Source: Haliscomenobacter sp.
Lineage (GTDB): Bacteria; Bacteroidota; Bacteroidia; Chitinophagales; Saprospiraceae
Direction: 5' to 3'
NCBI GenBank assembly: GCA_016713275.1
Contig: JADJPL010000005.1
Coordinates: 124,001-188,000, forward strand
Length of the DNA stretch: 64,000 nt
The notes beneath the pieces are model-generated. The model was not told where the DNA came from and did no database searches. It saw only the letters and a program-made list of their open reading frames with translations. Numbering within the stretch: the stretch's first letter is position 1; each line of letters starts with the position of its first letter. This document shows positions 26,592 through 37,000 of this stretch, one piece after another. The translations under genes and the position numbers were made by a program.

Positions 26592-28064
26592 ATGCTAGCT
26601 ATTCAACGCAACCTGACCAATTCCTTCTATGCGCTGCTGAGTTTACCTTCCACCGCCATGGGGTTCGCCCTTTCGGTGCAGATCAGCGCTTTGAGCTGGA
26701 TTCTCAGCACCAAATACCAATTGAAAATCGAAGAAGTTGGGCTGGTTTGGGCAGCAGGCCCCATCGCCGGTATTTTCGGCCAGGTCATCATCGGACTGAT
26801 CAGCGACAACGTGTGGTTTTGGAACGGAAGGAGGCGGCCATTTATTCTGATTGGCGGCGTTCTTGCCGGCTTGATGCTCCTGGCGCTCCCCAATATCGAC
26901 GTCATCTCTGGCGCCATGGGTTCGGGCGCTATTCTGGGCGTAGCCATTACGGTGGCGTTAACCCTCGATCTGGCCATCAACGTCAGTTTCAACCCTACGC
27001 GTTCTATTATCGCCGATGTAACGCCTGAAGGCGATAAACGGACCAAAGGGTACACCTGGATGCAGACAATTTCGGGCGCCTTTGGGGTAGGCGCTTACGC
27101 CATTGGGGCGATCTGGGACAACTACGTCCTGATCTATTTCGGGGCTTTACTAGTATTTCTTTTGTCTTTCATTCCTCCTTTTTTTATTCAGGAACCCAGG
27201 CATCTCGGCCAAACCGCCAGCGACGCCCAGGCATCGGCGAAGGCGCCCTCCGGCAGCAATTCCCTCTGGGATATTTTAAAAGCCATTCAGCCGCTATGGG
27301 GATTCCTGATCTATGCTATTTATGGGATGACCGGAAGGCTGACCGGATGGGCCGTGCCGGGCTATATTGTAGAGGCCTTGTGTCTGGCGCTAACGATAGG
27401 GCTAATCGTCCAGGCTTTGTTGCGTAAAGAGACGGGAGCAGGCGCCGCGCCGCTTGCCGGATTTAAGAAAGTGCTGGCCGCCCATGCATTTACCTGGGTG
27501 GGCATTCAATCGATGTTTGTTTATATGTTTGCCTATGTCCAGGACAAATTACCCCAGCTTGGGGATAATGACATGGGAAGGGTTGTCTCCATTTCCTTCC
27601 TGATCCTGAATGCCGTTGGCGCCTTGTTGCCTGCGTTCCTCCTGGAACCGCTAACCCGCCGGATAGGACGGGTGAATACGCATATGGCGTGTATTGCGAT
27701 CATGGCCCTTGGGTACGCCGGTATATGGGTTATGGGGACGTCGCCGGCCGCTATATATGTATTGATGGGTATTCTCGGTATCGGCTGGGCGGCAACCGTG
27801 AGCCTTCCCTTTGCCATCATGTCCCAAAAAGTCGACCAGGCCCGCATGGGGCTCTACATGGGCTTGTTTAACCTGTCTGTCGTACTTCCACAGCTCGTGG
27901 CCAGTCTGGGCGTTGGACAAGCGGTAGGGCAAGCGCCAAATAAGAGCCTGCTCTTTATTATTTGCGCGGTTACGTTGGGCGTTTCGGCGCTTTCCTGGTT
28001 CTTTGTCCAGGAGCCCGAAAACCATGAGCAAATGGCTGCTCCTGCCGGAGGAGGAGGGCATTGA
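26592..28064 (+). CDS. SLC45-like MFS sugar transporter
   Basis: 490 residues and about 12 membrane helices, inner membrane. The SLC45/sucrose-transporter pattern is visible: the first loop SDNVWFWNGRRRP (about residues 73-85), the preceding AGPIAGIFGQVIIGLISD, and LDLAINVSFNPTRSIIADV. A cytoplasmic hinge at about 210-225 (SASDAQASAKAP type) separates two six-helix halves. The family takes up sucrose, maltose or other disaccharides with protons. The nearby lipoprotein glucosidase (21602-23932) suggests uptake of glucose-containing sugars, but substrate is not determined by sequence. No frameshift; ends with a Gly-rich GGGGH tail followed by a terminator. Confidence 0.87.
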   Translation: MLAIQRNLTNSFYALLSLPSTAMGFALSVQISALSWILSTKYQLKIEEVGLVWAAGPIAGIFGQVIIGLISDNVWFWNGRRRPFILIGGVLAGLMLLALPNIDVISGAMGSGAILGVAITVALTLDLAINVSFNPTRSIIADVTPEGDKRTKGYTWMQTISGAFGVGAYAIGAIWDNYVLIYFGALLVFLLSFIPPFFIQEPRHLGQTASDAQASAKAPSGSNSLWDILKAIQPLWGFLIYAIYGMTGRLTGWAVPGYIVEALCLALTIGLIVQALLRKETGAGAAPLAGFKKVLAAHAFTWVGIQSMFVYMFAYVQDKLPQLGDNDMGRVVSISFLILNAVGALLPAFLLEPLTRRIGRVNTHMACIAIMALGYAGIWVMGTSPAAIYVLMGILGIGWAATVSLPFAIMSQKVDQARMGLYMGLFNLSVVLPQLVASLGVGQAVGQAPNKSLLFIICAVTLGVSALSWFFVQEPENHEQMAAPAGGGGH

Positions 28065-28085
28065 GAAACTAAAGGCTCAAAATAT

Positions 28086-28130
28086 AAAAGGCAGGAGGTA
28101 TTCCGAATTAGAACGCCTTCTGCCTTTTTA
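28086..28130 (+). terminator. Rho-independent terminator after the MFS gene
   Basis: aaaaggcagga at 28086 pairs with ttctgccttttt ending near 28130 (stem aaaaggcag / ctgcctttt), with a loop of about 20 bases and a T run at the end. It is 21 bases after the MFS stop and could work in both directions, since the next gene is convergent. Confidence 0.6.
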
Positions 28131-28146
28131 ATTGACACGCTGTCTT

Positions 28147-28533
28147 TCAAACTACAGCTTCTTCTTCTTTCCAAAACCATTCTTCCTCTCCCACCGCTTC
28201 TTCGGCTGCAAGCAGGCGAAAGCCAGTGAATTCAATGGTTCCCGCTGAGCTCTCGGTGTACTTGAAGTAAGCGGAAAGGTTTTTCTCCAACCGCAACAAA
28301 TCCCAGAAATCTCTAAAATTCAGATACGGCAGGAAGCCAACGATTACCTTTTCTTTGGGACTATAATTATAGCTTGGTTTTTCAAAATCCTCCTGGTAAC
28401 GAAAATTCAGCAGCACTTTCCAGACCAGCGGATCGCCTTCCTTCAGGTTAAGCTGAATAAAGCGGTCCAGGTTGTCTTTGAAACTGAGCGCAAATCGCTC
28501 GATCGGGACGACTCGTTCTTTTTTTTCTTTCAT
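28147..28533 (-). CDS. Hypothetical protein
   Basis: 128 residues from an ATG (MKEKKERVVPIERFALSFK). No signal peptide or membrane segment, so cytoplasmic. The sequence is aromatic and charged (YQEDFEKPSYNYSPKEK, LPYLNFRDFWDLLRLEKN) and ends in an acidic tail rich in Glu and Trp (EEEWFWKEEE). No family recognised. It is oriented toward the MFS gene and stands alone, 74 bp from the DUF5689 gene. The region has good coding character on this strand. Confidence 0.5.
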   Translation of the reverse strand: MKEKKERVVPIERFALSFKDNLDRFIQLNLKEGDPLVWKVLLNFRYQEDFEKPSYNYSPKEKVIVGFLPYLNFRDFWDLLRLEKNLSAYFKYTESSAGTIEFTGFRLLAAEEAVGEEEWFWKEEEAVV

Positions 28534-28607
28534 AGGGCCGTTTTTTTGCTGGATATATACAAGAACGAACCGCCCCGGTCAATGATTTACCTCACCGTAA
28601 AATGTCC

Positions 28608-29960
28608 TTATCCTTTGCGGATTCGTACATTATCGATCCGGTACGTCGTGGTGTTGGTGGCTTTATTGCCCACGTATTTGAATCCGATATGCACATTGCC
28701 CCCCGTCGCTGTAAGGGGAATATCGCCGGACGCGACAAAGGTATTGTCGCCAGAAGTTTTTCCTGCCAGTTTACCGTTCAGGGGCGTCCAGGTAGCCGTT
28801 TTGGGGTTTTTCCCGTCGTAATTCGAAGATATCCAGACACTCAGTCCGTCGTGAACATAAAATGCCATAGCGCTTTCAAAGCTCAGGATCTTATTGGTTT
28901 TCAGATCGACCGGAGGCGAAATCAGCCAGGTTTCCATATCGGTATTCGTATCGCTAAAAGCGGTAGCCTGGGCATAGGTGTTTCCGCTGAATAGCTTTCC
29001 AATCCAAACGCGGGTTCCCGTAGTAGCCACCGTAGACCAGCCGTTTTTCACGATGGGGTCGTTATTCTTTTCGGTACTGAAGCTTTCGTTGAGGGTGTCC
29101 ACCGGAGTGCCTGTGCCGCCAGTGCTTCCGCCGCCACCGCCACTTCCAACGGTGCAGCGGACATCCGTCATCTTCACGTCGGTCAGATCCCGGATATACA
29201 GCTGCTTAGTGGTTCCAAACACACTGTAGACCGCGACCAGGCTTCCATTCTGGGTAGGCGCAAGCTGTGCGGCGAAATCCGCGAAACCACTGGAGCGCAA
29301 AACCACCGTTTTACCTGAACAATCCGTGATGTCCAGGTTTTTGGACAATTTTTTTGCCGCATCGGCATAGCTCACGCCTGCAGAGCCATCCTTGAACTGC
29401 ACCCCATCCAGCTGAATCAAGGTGCTCATCAGGGAATTGTTCAACTGGTCTATGGTTACTTTTTTGGGCGTAATGGTCTGTGTTCCAGGTCCTGCAAACA
29501 CATGGCGGGAGATGAGCAGTTCCTCAATCCCATCGGCGGCACTTCCATTGAGCTGGATTAAGCCGTTGTAATCGGCAAGGTAAAGGCCGTTACAGCTTAC
29601 GAACACCTCCTTGCCAATAGGGAATTGCCCAAACAGGCCGGTCGTGTTCATGCGAATCACGATCCCTCCGGTGTTGTCCTGGACCACGATCTGCTTGTAA
29701 AAGTTGCCCGACTTGTCATCAGCAATCACGACCCCTTTAATGACCACGTTCGCTGTAATTTGAACGGGATCTTGTCCTGGAGTAAACCGGGAAGTAAGCT
29801 GAGCGATGGTGGTATTGGCTTCAATTTCCGTCAGGTCGCCTACCGGCGGTTCGTCAAACTCCTGGTCGACGCAGGCGGAAAAACCCAAAGTAAGGAAAAA
29901 GACAGTCCCTAAAACCCAGGGAGCGAAACGGCGCTTAATAATTGGAAAAGACATATGCAT
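28608..29960 (-). CDS. DUF5689 and choice-of-anchor J lipoprotein
   Basis: About 450 residues from ATG 29960 (or ATG 29954). A lipoprotein signal ends in LTLGFSAC. The N-terminal half is the DUF5689 domain (ITANVVIKGVVIADDKSGN, QDNTGGIVIRM, LYLADYNGLIQL), an OB-like domain found in Bacteroidota surface lipoproteins. A Gly/Ser/Thr linker at about 273-285 leads to a choice-of-anchor J-type domain (DTETWLISPPVDL, HIGFKYVG). It lies 24 bp downstream of the TonB receptor gene and is almost certainly its surface partner, standing in for SusD. The frame is intact. Confidence 0.82.
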   Translation of the reverse strand: MHMSFPIIKRRFAPWVLGTVFFLTLGFSACVDQEFDEPPVGDLTEIEANTTIAQLTSRFTPGQDPVQITANVVIKGVVIADDKSGNFYKQIVVQDNTGGIVIRMNTTGLFGQFPIGKEVFVSCNGLYLADYNGLIQLNGSAADGIEELLISRHVFAGPGTQTITPKKVTIDQLNNSLMSTLIQLDGVQFKDGSAGVSYADAAKKLSKNLDITDCSGKTVVLRSSGFADFAAQLAPTQNGSLVAVYSVFGTTKQLYIRDLTDVKMTDVRCTVGSGGGGGSTGGTGTPVDTLNESFSTEKNNDPIVKNGWSTVATTGTRVWIGKLFSGNTYAQATAFSDTNTDMETWLISPPVDLKTNKILSFESAMAFYVHDGLSVWISSNYDGKNPKTATWTPLNGKLAGKTSGDNTFVASGDIPLTATGGNVHIGFKYVGNKATNTTTYRIDNVRIRKG

Positions 29961-29984
29961 GTTATTTTGAAAAGGGTAATTCAA

Positions 29985-32797
29985 TTAAATTCGGAAAGCC
30001 AGGCTGACAAAATAGTTTCGGCCGTAGCCATAAAAATACCGGTTAGGGAATTTGTCCACGTTCTTCTCGGCGTAGTCAAAACGATACTGCTCGTACCCGC
30101 CAATGATAAAGTCTTTTTTGTCCAGCAAATTATTGACTCCAACATTCAGGTAGATAAACAGGTTGTCGCCTACTTTCCAGGATTTGCCGCCAAAAAGTCG
30201 ATTGTGTAGGCGGAAGGGGCTTTTTCCTGGTAAAGGATTTTCTGCCACAGTTCCGACCCCGGTTCTACGACCTGGGAAGGAAACAGCGGGTTCTCCACAA
30301 ACGAAACCGCCGCGTTGGTGCGCCGTTCGGGGTTGAAATCGATCCAGATATTGTCGAAATAGTTGACATTGAGGTTGGCGAACCAGAATTTCGGGGAGTT
30401 GTAGCTCAGGCCGATGGTCCCTGCCGTTTGGGGCAGATTGGGAACGTAAAAGTTTTTGATGTACACTTTTTCCTGGCGAAGCACTTCGGCAAGGTTGTCC
30501 AGGTAAACGGACACATTTGGCCGGGAGGTGTAAATGAATTCTCCCAAAGAAGCAGCGCCGCGCACCCTCCACGCAGCGCCCAAAGCGACTTCCGCTCCCA
30601 GTTCAAGCCCCATGTGCCGGGTATTGATGCCGGTCATGATGTAATTGACAAACCCTCCTTCAAACCCTTCCTCGGTAGCGACGGCATTATCCAGGTAAAA
30701 ACTTTGCGCGGTGGTTTGGTTGGCAAACTCGGTGTAATACCCCACCAGGCGAATTTTGGCGTAAGGGGCGCGAAGAAGGTATCCTCCTTCTACGCTGGTA
30801 ATCTGTTCCTGCTGAAGATCTCCAACCAATTGGTCTCTCGTTCGGGGAGATACAAACCCATTTCTGGGTAGCGGGGCCTGGTTTTGGAAAGAAGCGTTCA
30901 GGATGAAATAATTCCGGCCATCCAGTTTGAACGTAGCCCCACCTTTTACCCCGTAATCAAAAAAGCTGGCCTTTTCGGAAACGGTTGCGGAGTTGTCGGG
31001 AAATTTTCCGTTCCGGAGGTTTCCTTCTCTCCAAAATTCGGTTTGCGCTCCTTGCGCGCTGGCAAAAAAGTCAAAATGGTTGGTGGTGAACTCGAACTGC
31101 CCCCAGGCGCCCGCTTTGGATGTCAGGGTGGCATAGTCATAACCAAACGTTTCGCCTTCCTGGATGAGTTTATTCGGAATATCGAGGTCGTTCTGGATAA
31201 ACTCGTTGTCCCCGGCGAAATCGAACTCGGCAAACTTGTCGATATCCAGGTAAAAATCCGCGCCGAGCAGATCGTCCAGAACCTTAAAATTCCGGACTTT
31301 CTGGTACTGATAGTTAAGGCCTCCGCTCACCCGCAAACGGTCGCTGAGGTTGTGTTCGAGGTTGATGTTGGCGTTGGCGCGGCGGGTATCAAAACGGCGG
31401 TCTTCGATCACATATTGCGCCCGATTGCCGGTCACGGTATTTCCTTCTATCCCGTCGGCATTCAGGATAGTGGCAATGCTGTTCCGGTTGACTTCGAACA
31501 TATATCCCCAGTCGATTTGCCGGGCATTCTCGTCGGTGGAGAGCAAATCCGCCACCAGATCCCGTTGCTCGTTTTCGATGTAGGAGGGTAATTTGCGGTA
31601 ATAGTCAGGACGAGGATCCCGGGCGTCGTACCAATCGATAGCCGTGGCGCCGTCGCGTCCAAACTGGTAGGAAACGGCGGTGGTCAGGCGGGTACGCTCC
31701 GTGGGCGTCCAGTCGTGACGGAAGATAACGGCCGGTTCGTGGGAATTGGCGATCCGCGAATTGCGGACTTCCCCGTTTTGGTATCCCCAGTTGGGGTTGT
31801 AGAAATTGGTACCGGCAAAATCGTTCATTTCCTGGGTAGACACCCCTGCCCTACCCCTTTTTACCGGCGCGCCGAAAGCAGTGATGTTCAGGGTATGCGT
31901 GGCCCCCAACAGCTTGTCGGCCGAAAGGAAATACGACCAGGCATCGTAAACGGTTCCCGGCACATAGCCTTCTTCGGCCCAGCGCCTGGAACCGGAAACG
32001 GAAAAGGCCCATCCCCCGGGCAATACGCCGGTGGAATAGGTACCCATAATCCGGTTACGGTAAGTCCGGTTGCTCAAGGCATACGAAACCCGAAGTTGTT
32101 TGCGCTGGCTGGATGCCCGGGTGTCCAGTGCCGTGGCGCCGCCGACCCCGCCAAAGGCAAACGGATTAGCGGCCAGCCCGGTGCTCGTCTGGCGGCTGCG
32201 GACCACGTCGTTGAGGCCGCCCCAAAGATTCCAGTTTGGGAATCCATTCTCGAGGTCGTTCACCGGCACGCCATTGAAGTACACCTCGGCGTATTGCCCG
32301 TCATAGCCCCGGAGGCGAAAACGGGCCGCGCTGAAGTTAAAAGCGGCGGAAGAAATGAATACGTCGTTGGAGGCCGTAAGCAAGCTGGAGATGTTTTGCT
32401 CTCCTTCCCCTTCCAGTTCGTTGGTACTCAGGGTAATCACCGGAATCAAATCCTCGGCATTTCCCCGGCCGGAGCCTTCCGTGGATACCAATTGAATGGT
32501 ACCCAAATTCGCCGAAAGCCTTCCTCCTCCATCTACTACAACCTCTTTTTCCTGGTATCCTGGTTTGGTCAGCGTGATCACCAACTTCCCATCCGACGGT
32601 AGTACGGCCTGAAAATCAATATCTCCTTCAGGGCCAGTGAAGAAGGACGTAGTGAGCAACCGGACCTCCACGCCGGGTAAACCCGCTCGGGAACCCTGGT
32701 CGATAACTTTCCCCCGAACCTGGAACGTGGCTTGGGCTGAAAGGGAGATTGCTCCAAGAAAAATTCCTCCCAGGAGGAAAAACTGCTTTAAGTTCAT
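29985..32797 (-). CDS. TonB-dependent outer-membrane receptor (frameshifted near the end)
   Basis: About 937 residues. Signal peptide (LKQFFLLGGIFLGAISLSAQ), then a CarboxypepD-like beta domain (VRGKVIDQGSRAGLPGVEV), plug domain (YFNGVPVNDLENGF, GGVGGATALDTRAS) and a large beta-barrel that ends in FVSLAFRI, the aromatic-ended final strand expected of such barrels. It imports a substrate across the outer membrane using TonB energy. The frame breaks at A5 (30192-30196, plus strand); one more base restores YTIDFFGGKSWKVGDN and the last 62 residues. It is cotranscribed with the DUF5689 lipoprotein and divergent from a secreted nuclease/phosphatase, which suggests nucleotide or phosphate uptake (inference). 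Iron or vitamin uptake is not excluded. Confidence 0.85.
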
Positions 32798-32933
32798 AAA
32801 GTGCGCTTTGGGTTATAGAGGTTGTAAAAATATTCGGCGCAAAGCTGAAACCATTTTCCGGATATCGCAAAAAACTTGAAACGGATTTATCAGATTTGCA
32901 GTCATTCGAACGTTAGGAGCCAAAAATAAACGC

Positions 32934-33988
32934 ATGAGAAACGCTTTACATCCTTCAACCATTTTGCTGGCTTGGTTTTTTTCTTCGCCAGCTTCCCTTT
33001 GTTTTCCCAGGACAAGTACCGGCTTGCCCTGGTGGGGTTTTACAACTTTGAAAACCTGTTTGATACAAAAGACAGCCCGGACACCAACGACGCGGAGTTT
33101 ACACCCTCCGGACTCAATGGCTGGACCAAAGAGCGCTACCAGGAAAAACTGAGAAAACTGTCCCAGGTTATTTCCGAGATCGGCGCCGATCAAAGCCCCG
33201 ATGGGCTGGCCTTGTTTGGGGTTGCCGAAATTGAAAACCGGGGCGTTCTGGAAGACTTTGCCCGTCAGGAAAAAGTAGCTTCCAGAAATTACCAGATTGT
33301 CCACTTCGACTCGCCGGATCCCAGGGGCATCGACGTGGCCCTCCTGTACCAGGCCAAATATTTCCAGGTCACCTCCAGCCAGACCATCCCGATGGCTTCC
33401 TACGCGTCCAATGGGGAAGTCCGGGGTACCCGGGATATCCTCTACGTCAGCGGGCTATTCGACGGAGAGCCCCTGCACGTGCTGGTCAATCACTGGCCAT
33501 CCCGAAGCGGCGGGGAGAAAGCGACCCAGCCGCTGCGCAACGCGGCAGCCATGCTGTGTAAAAAAGTCATCGACTCCCTGCAGCGCATTGACCCGGCCGT
33601 AAAAGTGCTGGTTATGGGCGATCTGAACGACGACCCTGTCAGCCCAAGCGTCAAAGAGGTGCTGAACGCTAAGAAAAGCCCGCAAGAGGCCGGCGTTGGC
33701 GCCATGTTCAATCCCATGTACGACTACTACAAAAAAGGATTGGGCACCCTGGCCTACCGCGATGCCTGGAACCTGTTCGACCAAATCCTCCTCAGCGCCG
33801 GCATCGCCGATCAAAACGCCCAGGGATACCGGTTTTTAAGAGCCCACGTATTCAACCCTCCGTATATGTGCCAAACCAGCGGCCCCTTTCGCGGATACCC
33901 GCTCCGCACGTTTGCTGGAGGGGAATACCTCAACGGATATAGCGACCACTTCCCGGTGTTTGTATCGCTGGTGAAAAAAGTAAATTGA
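32934..33988 (+). CDS. Secreted endonuclease/exonuclease/phosphatase family enzyme (frameshift in leader)
   Basis: About 351 residues. The EEP fold is shown by FYNFENLFDTKD (metal-binding Asn/Glu start), ALFGVAEIENRGVLEDF, PRGIDVALLYQ, VNHWPSRSGGEKATQP, VLVMGDLNDDP and the final GYSDHFPVFVSL. Family members cut DNA or RNA or remove phosphate from phosphoesters. From ATG 32934 the signal peptide is read correctly only if the T7 run at 32976-32982 has one more T (LAWFFFFASFPLFSQ); without this the leader is broken. A start at 32972 (GTG/ATG-like inner codon) would give a poorer leader. The gene is divergent from the TonB receptor and faces the large T9SS protein. Confidence 0.88.
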
Positions 33989-33991
33989 TTT

Positions 33992-34066
33992 GAGGGAGCA
34001 GGGAGGGAACAGGGAGCAGGAGTTAAATTTGCTCCCTGCTCCCTAATCTCCCTAATCCCTAATCAC
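33992..34066. repeat. Heptad repeat element with complementary arms
   Basis: Left arm gggagca, gggaggg, aacaggg, agcagga; right arm ctccctg, ctcccta, atctccc, taatccc, taatcac. It starts about four bases after the nuclease stop codon and its right arm runs into the end of the convergent 1190-residue gene, whose last three codons and stop (34052) lie in it. Likely a hairpin serving both transcript ends. Confidence 0.78.
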
Positions 34067-37000
34067 CATTTTCGCTACAGCCCCATCTTTCCGGCGAACG
34101 ACGTAGCTGCCTGCTGTCAGGGAATGAACGGTAATCCTATCCTGGTTTTCCACGGACAGCACTACCCTACCCAATTGATCGATCACCTGATAATCGCTGA
34201 AGGACTCCAGGAAGACCATGTCGCTGGCCGGGTTGGGGAAAGCCCTCATCGTTTGGGCTGCGCGGAAGGGGTTGCGCGCCGAGGTTACCACGCCTTCCAG
34301 GCTGTAAAATGTAAGCGTTCCGCTGATTTCATTGGCAACGATCACCATGGCGGTGTCGTTTGGACTCTCTTCAGCGGAGAGGAAAATAATCCCTTCCGGG
34401 CCGAGGTCGCCGGTTTCCTGAGCCACGCCCCGGTTGTTGATGTACTGAACGAAGTAGGGCGCCTGTGGATTGGAGATATTGTACACCATAACGCCCCCAA
34501 TGCGCTCCAGGGAAATAAACGCATAATGCATGCCATTTATCAGGGCCGTAACCACGCCTTCCGGTTCGGGGCCTTTGTTGTCGCTGCGGTTCTTTCTGTT
34601 GAGGTTGTCGTTGCTGGCGTTAAAAATGGGGCCGTAGGTAGGATCTGCCGCTGTAATGCGCTCAAACTGGTCGCCGCTGTCGAAAACCAGCTTACCCTCG
34701 CTGTCCCAGATGCTGAAGGACCGGCCACCCAACACATAGGCTTGATCAAAATCCCCATCTTTATCGGTATCTCCCGTCTGGTTGGTCATCGTGAGCCGGC
34801 CCAGCGCAGATTGTTTCAATAAGGAGCCATTGGGGAATGCTGCCGAGTCCAGAACAAATTCCACAAACCCGAAGCGGAGTTCTTCCTCCAGCGGGTCGTA
34901 TTCCCGGGCGTCTCCTTCGTTTGCAGTAATCAAATAGCCTTTACCGCCTACCGTGAAGGAAGCAATGCCATCCGGCATGTACGCTCCAAGGATGGGGTAA
35001 TTGGCAAAAAGAATTTCGCCGCTTTGGTCCGACACATCCAGGGCATTCTGATGAAGGGAGTGGTCTTTATAGCCCAGCGGCAGAATAGCGGTTGCTTTGA
35101 GCATTTGGAGGTCAACCACGGCCAGGGCATTGTTTTCCTGCAGGGTGACGTAAGCCGTAAGGCCGTCTTCGGAGAAGGTAATGTACTCCGGCTCCAGGTC
35201 CTTGGAAACCGTAGCGTTAGGGCCGAAAATCCGTACGCCTGCAGCGCGCAGGGTTTCGATTTGCGCATCAAAAGCATTAAACCCAACGGTGGTCACATCG
35301 CTTTGCTGCAACGTTTTGATATCTTCCGGCAGGTTAATCACCGAAACCGAACCTTCCGGATCGATGGTGTACGCGCTATTGGGCTGCCCTTCATTGGCGG
35401 TGAGCACGCGTTTGCCATCGGGGGTGAACGTGATCATGTCCGGGAGGTTGCCCACTTCCACCTGTGCCTGCACTTCACCTTCGGCATTGAAGAAAACCGC
35501 CTTCCCGTTTCCGAAATTCGGTCCGTCCACAGCGGCGGCAATTAACCCGTTTTTGGCTGCCACACTTTGAATCCCGATTCCGAAGGCCGACATGTCGATG
35601 GATTTTATTTTTCCAACCGAACCCAAGCTGCCAAAGCTGAGGATCTCCAGCTTATTCTGAAGCGAGTTGACGACAAACAGCCGTTTGGAGGCGGGATCAT
35701 ACGCCACGATCTCCGCAGAGGCGCCCGAACCAATGGCAAAGCTTCCGGAATAAGACAAGGTTAGGTCTTCCGCAGGGGAAATAGCCGGCTGGTCGTTGTC
35801 TTTGATGTAGGCGACCATTTCCTTTACATCTCCAATAAGTCCGCCATCAACCGATTGGATCCGCAAGCCAAAATAGCGGTCGGGTTCCGGCAGCGTGTTT
35901 TCAGGGATATCCAGGAAAAGGGTTCTGGAAGCCGAAGAATCTTTTGGGAACACCAGCGTGTCGGCGAGAAGGGTAAAGTCCTGGCCTGCTTTCGCAGTAA
36001 AATTAACTACTTCAATCACCGTTTTCACGTCCTGCTGTGGGGCTTGGTCGATCTTGACTTGTACCCTGGCGCCTTTAAGCCCTTCGGTGAAAATGGCCGA
36101 GTTCTTTTCAAAAGCCACACTGGAATTGATCAGAGGGACAAACACCCCCGGAGAAGCAAAGGCATTCACCGAATTTACCTGTCCCGCCAGTGTGGTAGAG
36201 GGTTTCCAGTTGGCGCCATCGTTGGCGTTGACGTCCAGTCGCTTTAATTCGAGGGAAGGGCCCGCGCCATCCGGAGCGGTGGGCCAGGGGCTGACGTCGT
36301 CGTAATTTACCGAATCAATCACTTCCTTGATGCTGTTCCGGATCACCAACGCTTCTCCGCCGTTACCCAGGGCATTGCCGATGAAGGCCAGGTCGATAAA
36401 GTCTTTTGCAAAAAAGTTCTTTGCGCCTTCCCCATCCGGAGCGACCAAAACGATTTCGCCTGGCGACAAGGTCATGGAAGGGAACACCAGATTGATCTGA
36501 CCGACAGCGCCGGTCTGGGCGTTCAGGTCTTTCAATTCCAAACCGCCCAATACCGCAGTTTGACTCCCGGCATTGTAAATTTCAATAAACTCCAGGGAAT
36601 CCACCCCTGCCGGCGGGTTGTACATGATCTCGGTGATGCGCAGATCGGGATTGGTCGTATTGAATACCAGCCTCCCGCTCACAAACGGGGCAGCCAGGAT
36701 GTTTCCCGCTGCATCGGCAATATTCGAGACCGTAAGGGTATAATCTACCCCGTTGTCCATAGGGAAGTGAAAGACCTTAACCGTATTAGCCCCCGCATCG
36801 TAGACCACCGAATCGATGGTCAATGCCGGCTGGATCAAATAGTTGGCTGGGTTGGTAGCCGTATTGGTAACCCCCTCGCTAAAGCGGACATTCCATTGGC
36901 CCGCGGATTCGATAGACACTGCTGCTACTGAAGGCGCCGTGTTGTCGGTAAGGGATATGACAAAATGGGTCGTATCAAAGGGGATGTCCGGAGGAGTACC

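Noticed and set aside
29094..29135. Gly/Ser/Thr-rich repeat in the DUF5689 gene considered as a mobile repeat
   Set aside because: It is a coding interdomain linker; period and composition follow codons.
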